From contig NZ_RCVR01000003.1 in assembly GCF_016107305.1 (NCBI RefSeq), positions 186,001 through 250,000 on the forward strand: a stretch of 64,000 bases of DNA, given 5' to 3'. Shown one piece after another: positions 51,213 through 59,886 of this stretch; the stretch's first letter is position 1, and the number at the start of each line of letters is the position of its first letter. A model generated the notes under the pieces. That model was not told the DNA's origin. It was given only the letters and a program-made list of their open reading frames with translations, and made no database searches. A program made the translations under genes and the position numbers. This DNA comes from Roseomonas sp. KE2513. Lineage in GTDB: Bacteria > Pseudomonadota > Alphaproteobacteria > Acetobacterales > Acetobacteraceae.

Positions 51213-54074
51213 CTAATGGGCCTCCGCCCATGAGTGCCCCGTCCCGATCTCCACCGCCAGCGGCACGCGGAGGGTCGCGACCCCCTCCATCACCGCCTGC
51301 ACCACGGGCTTGGTGGCCTCGACTTCGTCCTCGGGCACCTCGAAGAGCAGTTCGTCATGCACCTGCAGCAGCATGCGCGCGCGGAGCTTCGCCTCGCGCA
51401 GGGCGGAGGGCAGGCGGACCATGGCACGCTTGATGATTTCGGCGGCTCCGCCCTGGAAGGGCGCGTTGATGGCGGCGCGCTCGGCATTGCCGCGGCGGCC
51501 CTGGTCGCGCGCGCCGATCTCGGGAATCCAGAGCTTCCGGCCGAAGGGCGTCAGCACGTAGCCGTTGGTGCGGGCGTCCTCCTTGAAGCGCTCCATGGCA
51601 TCGCGGATGCCCGGGTACTGCGCGAAATAGGCGTCGATGATCCCGCGCGCCTCGCCGGCGCCGATGCCCAGGCGTCCGGCCAAGCCAAAGGCGGACATGC
51701 CGTAGATGATGCCGAAGTTGATCGTCTTCGCGCGCCGCCGGGCCTCGCGGTCCACCTTGTCCGGCGGGATGCGGTAGATGTCGGAGGCCGTGCGGGAATG
51801 GATGTCCTGCCCTGTCGCGAAGGCCTCCCGCAGGGACGGCACCTCCGCCACATGGGCGAGCAGCCGCAGCTCGATCTGCGAGTAGTCCGCGGCCAGCAGC
51901 AGGTGCCCGGGCTCGGCCACAAAGGCGCGGCGGATGCGCGCGCCCTCCTGCGAGCGGATGGGAATGTTCTGCAGGTTCGGCTCGGTGGAGGAGAGCCGCC
52001 CCGTGCTGGTGATCGCCATCGAGAAATCAGTGTGCACGCGCCCGTCGGCCGCGATCTGCGCCTGCAGGCCCTCGACATAGGTGGAGTTCAGCTTTGAGAG
52101 CTGCCGCCAGTCGAGCACCTTGCGCGGCAGCGGATGGCCGGTGGTGGCCGCCAGTTCCTCCAGCGTTGCGGCATCGGTGGAATAGGCGCCGGACTTGCCC
52201 TTCTTGCCGCCCGAGAGGCCCATCTCGCCGAAAAGGATGTCGCCGAGCTGCTTGGGCGAGCCCACCGCGAAGGGGCGGCCCGCGATCTCGTGGATCTCCG
52301 CCTCCAGCGCCGCCATACGCTCGGTGAACTCGGCGCCAGCCTGCTTCAGGGCGGGGCCGTCCACCTTCACGCCGGCCATCTCCATGTCGCGCAGCACGGT
52401 GATCATCCGCCGCTCGACATCCTCGTAGAGGACGAGGGCCTTCTCCTCGCGCAGCTTGGGCTTCAGCGCGTGCCACAGCCTGAGCGTCACGTCCGCGTCC
52501 TCGGCGGCGTAGCGCGTGGCCTCGTCCAGCGGCACCTGAGAGAAGGGCTTCCGCCCGCGCCCGGTGCCCGTCACCTCGTCATAGGTGATGGGCTGGTGCG
52601 AGAGGTGGCGGCGCGAGAGCTCGTCCATCCCGTGCCCGTGCCGCCCGGCGTCGAGGCTGTAGGAGATCATCATCGTGTCGTCGACCGGCGACACCTCCAG
52701 GCCCCCGTTCGGCTCCCGGTTCAGCACCTCGAGGTCGTATTTCGCGTTGTGCAGCACCTTCAGCACGGAGGGGTCGGCGAAGAGCGGCCGCAGCACCTCC
52801 ATCGCGGCGTCGAAGGGCAGCTGCTCCGGCGCGGGGGAGAGCATGTCCGTCCCCTCGTGCCGCAGCGGCAGGTAGGCCGCGCGCCCCGGTGCCACCGCCA
52901 TGCAGACGCCGACGAGGGAGGCGTTCAGCGCGTCGAGGCTCGTCGTCTCGGTGTCGAGCGCCATCACCCCCGCCTCGCGCGCGGCCGCCGCGAAGGCGTG
53001 CAGCGCGTCGATGGTGGTGATCGTCTCGTAGGGGCCGAAGGGCGCGCCCTCGGCCGGCAGGGTGAGCGCGACCGGCGCCGGCGCGGGCCCGGCGGGGCGC
53101 GAGACCGGCACCTCCCCGTTCGCGTCCAGGCCGAGGCGGTGCTGCACGCTGCGGAAGCCGTGCTGCTTGAGGAAGGCGATGAGCTTCCCCGGCTCCGGCG
53201 CCTGGGTCGCCAGCCCTTCCATTGGCAGCGGCAGCGGGGCGTTGCGGTCCAGCTCCACCAGCTTGCGGGAGATGCGCGCCTTCTCCGCGTTCTCCTCCAG
53301 CGCCTGGCGCCGCTTGGGCTGCTTGATCTCAGAAAGGCGGGAGAGAAGCGTCTCCACGTCCCCGTACTGCTCGATGAGCTGCGCCGCGGTCTTGATGCCG
53401 ATGCCCGGCACGCCCGGGATGTTGTCGGTGGAGTCGCCCGCCAGCGCCTGCACCTCCACCACCTTCTCCGGCATCACGCCGAACTTCTCCACGACCTCGG
53501 CGGCGTGGATCGGCTTCTGCTTGATGGGGTCCAGCATGCGGATGCCGCCGCCCACCAGCTGCATCATGTCCTTGTCGGAGGAGACGATGGTGACCTGCCC
53601 GCCCTCCTTGGCGAAGGCGGTCGCATAGGTCGCGATGAGGTCGTCCGCCTCGAAGCCGTCCAGCTCCACGCGGGCAACGCAAAACGCATCCGTCGCCTCG
53701 CGGATGAGGCCGAACTGCGGGGCGAGTTCCGGCGGCGCCTCCGGGCGCTGCGCCTTGTACTCGGGGTAGAGCTCGTTGCGGAAGGTCGAGCGCGAGGCGT
53801 CGAAGACCACCGCGATGTGGCTGCCCGCGTGCTTGGAGAGGAAGTTCGCCAGCATCTGCGTGAAGCCGAAGACAGCGTTCACCGGCACCCCCGCCGGGTT
53901 GGTCATCGGCGGCAGCGCGTGGAAGGCGCGGAAGATGTAGCCCGAGCCGTCCACCAGGATCAGGTGGCGGTTGGGATCGACCTCCGCCACGATCGGGTCG
54001 GCCACGGGCGCCTTGTCGGCCGTCTCGTCCGCGCTGCCGCGCTCCATCTCCGGTGCGTCAGTGATGACCGTCAT
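51213..54074 (-). CDS. polA: DNA polymerase I
   Basis: 953 residues from ATG 54074. The 5'-3' exonuclease (about 35-300) has LILVDGSGYIFRAFHALPPM and VSSDKDMMQLVGGGIRMLDP; the 3'-5' exonuclease (about 360-540) keeps the acidic VMALDTETTSLDA motif, so proofreading is probably intact; the polymerase domain (570-953) has LLAADYSQIELRLLAHVAEV and MLLQVHDELLFEV. All three domains are complete. It overlaps the zinc-finger gene by 17 bp. Confidence 0.96.
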   Translation of the reverse strand: MTVITDAPEMERGSADETADKAPVADPIVAEVDPNRHLILVDGSGYIFRAFHALPPMTNPAGVPVNAVFGFTQMLANFLSKHAGSHIAVVFDASRSTFRNELYPEYKAQRPEAPPELAPQFGLIREATDAFCVARVELDGFEADDLIATYATAFAKEGGQVTIVSSDKDMMQLVGGGIRMLDPIKQKPIHAAEVVEKFGVMPEKVVEVQALAGDSTDNIPGVPGIGIKTAAQLIEQYGDVETLLSRLSEIKQPKRRQALEENAEKARISRKLVELDRNAPLPLPMEGLATQAPEPGKLIAFLKQHGFRSVQHRLGLDANGEVPVSRPAGPAPAPVALTLPAEGAPFGPYETITTIDALHAFAAAAREAGVMALDTETTSLDALNASLVGVCMAVAPGRAAYLPLRHEGTDMLSPAPEQLPFDAAMEVLRPLFADPSVLKVLHNAKYDLEVLNREPNGGLEVSPVDDTMMISYSLDAGRHGHGMDELSRRHLSHQPITYDEVTGTGRGRKPFSQVPLDEATRYAAEDADVTLRLWHALKPKLREEKALVLYEDVERRMITVLRDMEMAGVKVDGPALKQAGAEFTERMAALEAEIHEIAGRPFAVGSPKQLGDILFGEMGLSGGKKGKSGAYSTDAATLEELAATTGHPLPRKVLDWRQLSKLNSTYVEGLQAQIAADGRVHTDFSMAITSTGRLSSTEPNLQNIPIRSQEGARIRRAFVAEPGHLLLAADYSQIELRLLAHVAEVPSLREAFATGQDIHSRTASDIYRIPPDKVDREARRRAKTINFGIIYGMSAFGLAGRLGIGAGEARGIIDAYFAQYPGIRDAMERFKEDARTNGYVLTPFGRKLWIPEIGARDQGRRGNAERAAINAPFQGGAAEIIKRAMVRLPSALREAKLRARMLLQVHDELLFEVPEDEVEATKPVVQAVMEGVATLRVPLAVEIGTGHSWAEAH

Positions 54075-54279
54075 CCCCCGCGCCCGGCGCCAGGTGGTAG
54101 GTGCGGGAGCAGTAGGGGCAGGTGATCTCGTCCCCTTCGATCCGCAACCAGATCCGCGGATGGCCGGAGACGCCGCCGCCATCGCAGGGAACGTGGCGGG
54201 AATGAACCTCGATCACCTCCTCCGCGGTGACGCCCGCGACGCGGTTGGGGGTGTAGCCGGTGAAGTTCGGATCGCGCAT
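54058..54279 (-). CDS. Zinc-finger (NDUFS6-like) small protein
   Basis: 73 residues from ATG 54279. VEVHSRHVPCDGGGVSGHPR and ITCPYCSRTYHLAPGAGDDG carry the C-x(n)-H-x(n)-C-x2-C zinc site of the zf-CHCC family, related to the 13-kDa subunit of complex I. A common small alphaproteobacterial protein of uncertain role. It overlaps polA by 17 bp. Confidence 0.83.
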   Translation of the reverse strand: MRDPNFTGYTPNRVAGVTAEEVIEVHSRHVPCDGGGVSGHPRIWLRIEGDEITCPYCSRTYHLAPGAGDDGHH

Positions 54280-54587
54280 CGGGGAACCTGATGTCTCGAA
54301 GAGGGGCGGCCCGGGTGGGAGCGCCGGAGAGGCGGCCCAGGGAATGCCGGAAGGATCGCCCCCAAGATAGGGGCGGCTTCCCGATCCGGCCAGCACCGCG
54401 CCTCATGCCCGGCCCCCGGTACCATCGCGATCCCCCGCTACTGCCGCGCCATTTCACGTGCTCGTCACGAAGCCGGTCCGAACTCTCGGCACCTTGACGC
54501 GCTGAGTCCTCGACCCGATGCAACTTGCCCGGGTGGAACGACCTCGCTACGCAATTCACGCGCGGTGCGGTCCTGCAAGGAGGTCCG
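54280..54587. other. Divergent promoter region, zinc-finger/polA and kinase
   Basis: 308 bp without a gene or repeat. AAGGAGG at 54578-54584 is the kinase ribosome-binding site. I see no palindromic operator. Confidence 0.5.
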
Positions 54588-56033
54588 GTGAGCAGAGAAC
54601 TTTCCCTCCCGGCCGGGCCCGGGAGCGCCTCGCAGAGCGAGTTGTTCGAGTGCCTGATCGAGAACTCGACCGACCTCGCCGTCTACGGCATCGACCCCGG
54701 CGGTATCGCGAGAAGCTGGAACATCGGCGCGGAGCGCGTCTTCGGATACGGGGCCGAAGAAATCCTCGGCCAAAGCGCCGACATGATCTTCACCGAGGAG
54801 GACCAGGCGGCGGGCTACCCAAGCCGCGAGCGGGAGGTGGCGCTGCGCGAGGGCCGCGCCGCGGACGAGCGCTGGCACCGCCGCAAGGACGGCTCCCGCT
54901 TCTGGGCCTCGGGCTCCCTCGTCCCGCGCCGCAACCCAAGGGACGGCTTTGTCAGGATCGTGCGCGACCGCAGCGAGGCGCATCGCGCCAGCGAGGATCT
55001 GCGCAAGAGAGAGGGGCGCTTCCACCTCCTCGCCGCCAGCATCCCCCAGCTCGTCTTCCGCACCCTGCCCAGCGGCAGCCGCAGCTGGGGCAGCCCGCAA
55101 TGGACGGACTTTGCCGGCATGACCCCCGAGGAGAGCGTCGGCTTCGGCTGGATGCAGGCGATCCACCCCGAGGACCTGCCCGCCACCCGCGAGGCCTGGG
55201 AGGGCGCGGAGGCGCGGGGCGAGTACGACGTCGAGCACCGCGTCCGCCGCGCGGCCGATGGCGAGTACCGCTGGCACCGGACCCGCGCCCGCCCCGTTGC
55301 GACGCCCGGCGGCTCCGGCGGCATCTCCCCTAGCGACGGCGCCGCCGGCAGCGGCGACTGGGTCGGCACCATGACCGACATCCACGACCTGCGCGGGCTG
55401 AAGGACCGCCAGGCCGTGCTGCTGGCCGAGCTTCAGCACCGCACCCGCAACCTGCTCGCCGTCGTCCAGGCCATCGCCAGCCAGACCATGCGCAAGAGCA
55501 GATCCCTGGAGGACTTCGGGGGCGAGTTCGAGGGAAGGCTGCACGCCCTCAGCCGCGTGCAGAGCCTCCTCGCCCGCAGCGACCACCAGGATATCGACCT
55601 CCACAGCCTTCTGGAGATGGAGCTGACCGCTCATGGCGACGGCACCGTTAACAGCGGCCGGATCACCGTCGGGGGGCCGCCGGTCTCCCTGCCCGCCCTT
55701 TCCGCCCAGGCCATGGGCCTGGCCGTGCACGAACTGGCCACCAACGCCGTGAAGCACGGCGCCCTCTCCCGGCCCGACGCCCGCCTCTCCGTCACATGGG
55801 AAACGGGAGGCGGGAACGGCACCGGGCAGGTCGTTCTCGAGTGGCGGGAGAGGGGCGTACCCATGCCGGAGGATGGCGCGCCGCGCCGGCAGGGATATGG
55901 CACAGAACTCATCCGCTACGCGCTACCCTATCAATTGAGGGCGAAGACAAGCCTCGACTTCGGGCATGACGGCGTCCGCTGCACCATCGCGGTGCCGGTC
56001 AGGCCAGCAGGAGCGGGGACGGATCATGGCTGA
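54588..56033 (+). CDS. PAS-PAS-HWE sensor histidine kinase
   Basis: 481 residues from GTG 54588, with AAGGAGG 3 bp before. PAS1 about 17-135 (LFECLIENSTDLAVYGIDPG), PAS2 about 150-270 (QWTDFAGMTPEESVGFGWMQ), then an HWE core: VLLAELQHRTRNLLAVVQAI with the phosphorylated His near 284, HELATNAVKHGALSRPDA, and GYGTELIRYALPYQL. HWE kinases lack the usual F box and often signal light or stress. The stop overlaps the response regulator start by 8 bp. Confidence 0.93.
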   Translation: MSRELSLPAGPGSASQSELFECLIENSTDLAVYGIDPGGIARSWNIGAERVFGYGAEEILGQSADMIFTEEDQAAGYPSREREVALREGRAADERWHRRKDGSRFWASGSLVPRRNPRDGFVRIVRDRSEAHRASEDLRKREGRFHLLAASIPQLVFRTLPSGSRSWGSPQWTDFAGMTPEESVGFGWMQAIHPEDLPATREAWEGAEARGEYDVEHRVRRAADGEYRWHRTRARPVATPGGSGGISPSDGAAGSGDWVGTMTDIHDLRGLKDRQAVLLAELQHRTRNLLAVVQAIASQTMRKSRSLEDFGGEFEGRLHALSRVQSLLARSDHQDIDLHSLLEMELTAHGDGTVNSGRITVGGPPVSLPALSAQAMGLAVHELATNAVKHGALSRPDARLSVTWETGGGNGTGQVVLEWRERGVPMPEDGAPRRQGYGTELIRYALPYQLRAKTSLDFGHDGVRCTIAVPVRPAGAGTDHG

Positions 56034-56421
56034 GCCAGCCCTCGCGCCGCACGCGGACCGACTGCACGGCCGCCGCCTCCTGGTGGTGGAGGACGAGTAC
56101 GTGATCGCCATGGACATGGCCCGCGCCCTGGAGGAACTCGGCGCGGAGGTGGTGGGCCCGGCGGGCTCCGTGGCGGACGCCCTCCTGCTTGTGCGGAACG
56201 AGGACAGCCACCTCGACGCCGCCGTGCTCGACGTCAACCTGCGGAACGAGCGCGTCTTTCCCGTGGCCGAGGCCCTGGCCGCCCGCGGGGTGCCCTTCGT
56301 CTTCGCCACCGGCTACGACACCTCGGCGCTCCCCCGCGCCTATGCCGGCGCGCCCCGCTGCGAGAAGCCGGTGAACAAGACCAGTCTGGCGCGGCTTCTG
56401 GCGCAGCACCTGGGGAAGTAG
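56026..56421 (+). CDS. Single-domain response regulator (HWE partner type)
   Basis: 131 residues. Receiver domain only: LLVVEDEYVIAMDMARALEE (acidic pair), AAVLDVNLRNERVFPVAEAL with the phosphorylated Asp, VFATGYDTSALPRAYA and CEKPVNKTSLARLL with the conserved Lys. No output domain, so it acts through another protein. Overlaps the kinase. Converges on smr over repeat copy 11. Confidence 0.93.
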   Translation: MAEPALAPHADRLHGRRLLVVEDEYVIAMDMARALEELGAEVVGPAGSVADALLLVRNEDSHLDAAVLDVNLRNERVFPVAEALAARGVPFVFATGYDTSALPRAYAGAPRCEKPVNKTSLARLLAQHLGK

Positions 56422-56621
56422 GGCGCTGCCCGTTCCGAGCGTCCAAGGCAGCGCCTCGGACCTCGCCAAGGACTGATCCCTATCTGGCTGTCGAGGAAGC
56501 GGGAATCGAGAGCCGGTTCTTCTTCATCGTGCCCTGCATGCCGCGAAGCCGTTCAAGCAGATAGAAAAAGATGATGGTGAGGGGTCCGGGGAGAGGAAGA
56601 ATTCCTTCTTCCTCTCCCTGG
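56420..56621 (+). repeat. Dispersed element, copy 11 (D, F relic, H)
   Basis: Starts with AGGGCGCTGCCC at the response-regulator stop, keeps AAGGACTGATCCCTATCTGG and CTGTCGAGGAAGC as an F-linker relic, lacks G, and ends with a well-kept H (56586-56621) preceded by AAAAAGATGATGGTGAGGGG. Between the convergent response regulator and smr. Confidence 0.78.
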
Positions 56622-56661
56622 GGCCACCCGCGTCAGCCGCCGACGCCGCCCCCCGCCGTGG

Positions 56662-57198
56662 TTACCGCCGCCGCCGCAGCAGCAGGTGCACCGCCCCCGT
56701 ATTCGCCCGGTGCGGGTGCGCCGCCCCCAGAATGAGCGGCCGGAGCGAGGGCAGGTTCAGCCAGTGGGGCAGTTCCCGCCGGAGCACGCCGCCCTCTCCG
56801 GCGCCCTTGCCTGTGACGATCGCCACGCAGCGCAGCCCGTCCGCGTGGGCCGCCCGCAGGAAGGAAAGGGTGGCGCTATGGGCCTCCTCCGCGCGCCGAC
56901 CGTGCAGGTCGAGCGTGCGTTCGGGCCGCGTCTTCCCGCGCCGCAGGTCCCGCCAGCGCTTCTCGTCCAGCCCTGCCCCGGGATGCCCGACGGCGATGAG
57001 CGGCACCGTCGCGGGCCTGGCCGGCCGCGCCGGTGCCGGGGCGGGCGGGGGGCTGGCCGCGGGCACCGGTTCCGGTGCGGCCGGGGGCGGGGCGGGCGGG
57101 GCGTCGCGGCCCGGCAGCGCCTCCACCGCGTTCAGGGAGAGGTAGGCGTGCCAGAGCGCCCGCTCCGATGCCGAGACGGTGCGGGGCCTGCGGGCCAT
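56662..57198 (-). CDS. Smr (MutS2-type endonuclease domain) protein
   Basis: 178 residues. A proline-rich N-terminal half (APPPAAPEPVPAASPPPAPA), then the Smr domain (about 95-178): RTLDLHGRRAEEAHSATLSF, CVAIVTGKGAGEGGVLRREL and ANTGAVHLLL. Smr domains bind or nick branched nucleic acids. In many alphaproteobacteria smr follows mltA; here it follows lutC on the other strand, with its start overlapping the lutC stop (ATGA). Confidence 0.9.
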   Translation of the reverse strand: MARRPRTVSASERALWHAYLSLNAVEALPGRDAPPAPPPAAPEPVPAASPPPAPAPARPARPATVPLIAVGHPGAGLDEKRWRDLRRGKTRPERTLDLHGRRAEEAHSATLSFLRAAHADGLRCVAIVTGKGAGEGGVLRRELPHWLNLPSLRPLILGAAHPHRANTGAVHLLLRRRR

Positions 57199-57983
57199 CA
57201 GTCCGCCGGGTTGGCGATCTGCCCCGGGCGCGCCACGGGCTCGCGCGCCGCCTCCGGCCGCGGGTCGCCCTCGGAAAGGGGGTTGTGGGCGGCGGGCTCA
57301 TCCTCCACCAGCACCACGTGCAGCCGGCGCGGACCATGGGCGCCGAGTTCCAGCGTCTGCTCGATATCGGCCGAGCGCGAAGGGCCGGTGACGAACATGA
57401 TATTGCGCGGCATGAACCCACCCGAGGGTTCCGCTCCCCCACGCTCCGCCCGCAGCCGGTCCCAGGCCTCCTCATAGGCGCCGACGATGGCGGAGGCGCG
57501 GATCACCGCTATCTCGGTCTCCGGCAGCAGGTTCAGCGTGGTGGGGCGGGAGGGATCGGAGGGGAAGAGCAGCGTTCCCGTCTCCGCCACGCCGGCCCAG
57601 GCGTGCTGCACGGAAGCGGCGTCGTCCGCCCGCGCCGGCCGCGCCTCGAATTCCAGCATCGGCCGGCTGCTCCAGGGCAGGGCGGTCAGCTCGGGGTGCG
57701 GCGCCATGGCGAAGCGCGGCGCCAGGTTCTGCGCGGCGAGGTAGTCGGCCACGGCCGCCGGCACCGATTCTGCGTCCGGCACCCGCTCCACCGTGCCGAA
57801 CTCCTTCTCCACGTTCCGCACGAAGAGCGCGATCTGCTCGGGCCGCGACACGCGGGAACGTTGGGGGATGAGGTGCCGCGGATGCGTCGCCAGCCGCCCG
57901 TCGAGCATGGCCCGCTGGTCCGCCGGCAGCGGTCCGCGCCGCAGACCGCGACGGATGGCGTTCAGGATGGCGTCCTTCGACAA
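57198..57983 (-). CDS. lutC: Lactate utilization protein LutC (LUD domain)
   Basis: 261 residues. The LUD domain includes AWAGVAETGTLLFPSDPSRP, TLNLLPETEIAVIRASAIVG and FVTGPSRSADIEQTLELGAH followed by GPRRLHVVLVEDE. Third part of the LutABC L-lactate oxidation complex. Nine base pairs separate it from the unknown gene upstream. Confidence 0.92.
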   Translation of the reverse strand: MSKDAILNAIRRGLRRGPLPADQRAMLDGRLATHPRHLIPQRSRVSRPEQIALFVRNVEKEFGTVERVPDAESVPAAVADYLAAQNLAPRFAMAPHPELTALPWSSRPMLEFEARPARADDAASVQHAWAGVAETGTLLFPSDPSRPTTLNLLPETEIAVIRASAIVGAYEEAWDRLRAERGGAEPSGGFMPRNIMFVTGPSRSADIEQTLELGAHGPRRLHVVLVEDEPAAHNPLSEGDPRPEAAREPVARPGQIANPAD

Positions 57984-57992
57984 GATCTTCCC

Positions 57993-58355
57993 CTAGCGCA
58001 GGATAGTGCTGGTCAGGTCGTCGAAAGGGCAGCGCACCTGGACCTCGCCGCCCGTCAGCCGGATGAGGCAGACGTCCTCGTCCCCCCCGGCCCCGACGCC
58101 CACGATATGGCCCCGGAAGATCGTCATCGCCTCCCCGCCGGGGCTGAGGAAGCGGATCGGCCGGTAGTCGCTGATATGGATCTGCTCCAGGATCGCCTCC
58201 TTCGGCTCGTTCGCCTCGTAGCGCGTGCCATCGGCCATCAGGACCGCCGCGCTCCGGTGCAGCCCCTCCCCGGTGTCGAGGGTGGCGGCCACCTTGTCCG
58301 GGTTGGCGGCCCAGCGGGAGGCCGTCCCGCGCCAGGTTCCCACGACATAGGCCAT
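57993..58355 (-). CDS. Unknown protein embedded in the lut operon
   Basis: 120 residues. Soluble, no signal. It begins MAYVVGTWRGTASRWAANPD, has YRPIRFLSPGGEAMTIFRGH, and ends IRLTGGEVQVRCPFDDLTST. I do not recognise the domain. It sits exactly between lutB (overlapping its stop) and lutC, so it is probably translated with them and may be an accessory or regulator of lactate oxidation. Confidence 0.65.
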   Translation of the reverse strand: MAYVVGTWRGTASRWAANPDKVAATLDTGEGLHRSAAVLMADGTRYEANEPKEAILEQIHISDYRPIRFLSPGGEAMTIFRGHIVGVGAGGDEDVCLIRLTGGEVQVRCPFDDLTSTILR

Positions 58356-59791
58356 CAGCCCCGTCCCCTGCCCCGCTGCGAGGCGGCGTAGCGCGCCATG
58401 AAGGTCCCGCCCGGCTCCGGCGCCGGCAGGTCGCGGCCTTCCGTCCAGCCGCCCGCCAGCGGCAGGCTGCGGAAGCGCCCGCGGCCGCGGCCCAATAGCG
58501 CCAATGCGCCCATGCCGATTCGCGAGGCCGCCCGGTACCAGGCAGGCCGGCGCGCGAACCAGCCCCAGAGGCCGAGACCGGTGCGGATGGTGGAGGGCGT
58601 CAGGTGCCGCTCGAACTCGCGCTCCCGCCAGTGGCGCATCATCTTCGGCAGGGGGATCTTCACGGGGCAGACGCTCTCGCAGCGCCCACAGAAGGTGGAG
58701 GCGTTCGGCAGGTGGCCCGACTTCTCAACCCCCACGAGGGACGGCGTCAGCACGCTCCCCATCGGCCCCGGATAGACCCAGCCATAGGCGTGCCCGCCGG
58801 TGACGCCATAGACCGGGCAGTGATTCATGCAGGCCGCGCAGCGGATGCAGCGGAGCATCTCGTGGAAGTCGGTGCCGACCATGTTGGAGCGGCCGTTGTC
58901 GATCAGCACGACATGGTAGGCCTCGGGCCCGTCCAGGTCTCTCGGGCGCCGCACCCCCGTGGAGAAGGTCGTGTAGACGGAGAAATCCTGCCCCGTGGCC
59001 GAGCGGGCGAGCAGCCGCAGCAGCGAGGTGCAGTCCTCCAGCGTCGGCACCACCTTCTCGATGCTGGCCAGCGCGATGTGCACGCGCGGCAGCGTCTGCG
59101 TCAGGTCGCCGTTGCCCTCGTTCGTGACGATGACGGAGGAACCCGTCTCGGCGATGAGGAAGTTCGCGCCGGTGATGCCGACATCGGCGGCCAGGAAGCG
59201 CTCGCGCAGCTTGCCCCGCGCCTCCGCCATGATGTCGCGCCGGTCGTGGAACACGCGGTCCTTCGGCAGGTCCGTGTGCGCCGCGCGGAAGCGCGTCTCC
59301 CAGTCGTCGCGGTTGAGGTGGAAGGCGGGCGCGATGATGTGGGACGGCGGCTCGTCCACGAGCTGCAGGATGTATTCCCCGAGATCCGTCTCCACCGGCG
59401 TGATCCCGTGCGCCGAGAGGTGCTCGTTCACCCCGATCTCCTCGGAGATCATGGACTTGCCCTTGGTGACCGTGCGCGCACCCTCGGCCTGGCAGATCCG
59501 CAGCACCGTCTCCCGCGCCTCGGCCGCGTCGGCGCACCAGTGCACCTGGCCGCCATTGGCGATCACGTTGCGCTCGAAGACCTCGAGATAGTGGTCGAGG
59601 TTGGCCAGGGTGTGGTTCTTGATGTCGCGCCCGATGTCGCGCAGCCGCTCGAATTCCGGCAGGGCCGCGATCGCCTGGGACCGTTTCGAGTGGAAGCCGG
59701 AACCTCCGCGCTTGAGGGCGGTCTGGAGGCGCGCATCCCCCAGGGCACGGGCTGCGCGGCGCTTGAAGTCGGGAGAGGTGAGGGCAACCAT
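58355..59791 (-). CDS. lutB: Lactate-oxidation Fe-S protein LutB
   Basis: 478 residues. The LUD N-terminal part (KSMISEEIGVNEHLSAHGIT; ETDLGEYILQLVDEPPSHII) is followed by two 4Fe-4S sites: CIRCAACMNHCPVY and CGRCESVCPVKIPLP. LutB links LutA and LutC in the lactate dehydrogenase complex. Start of the lutB-X-lutC-smr operon; the lutA partner is 26 kb away. Divergent from the family 5 binding protein, 95 bp between starts. Confidence 0.94.
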   Translation of the reverse strand: MVALTSPDFKRRAARALGDARLQTALKRGGSGFHSKRSQAIAALPEFERLRDIGRDIKNHTLANLDHYLEVFERNVIANGGQVHWCADAAEARETVLRICQAEGARTVTKGKSMISEEIGVNEHLSAHGITPVETDLGEYILQLVDEPPSHIIAPAFHLNRDDWETRFRAAHTDLPKDRVFHDRRDIMAEARGKLRERFLAADVGITGANFLIAETGSSVIVTNEGNGDLTQTLPRVHIALASIEKVVPTLEDCTSLLRLLARSATGQDFSVYTTFSTGVRRPRDLDGPEAYHVVLIDNGRSNMVGTDFHEMLRCIRCAACMNHCPVYGVTGGHAYGWVYPGPMGSVLTPSLVGVEKSGHLPNASTFCGRCESVCPVKIPLPKMMRHWREREFERHLTPSTIRTGLGLWGWFARRPAWYRAASRIGMGALALLGRGRGRFRSLPLAGGWTEGRDLPAPEPGGTFMARYAASQRGRGRG

Positions 59792-59886
59792 CCCCCCAAT
59801 CTAGTGCGCCCCGCGCCGCCGCGTAATGGCCCGCCCTGGTGCGGGACTTGCCTGCACCCCATCGAAACGGACCTTTCGAGACCCTC

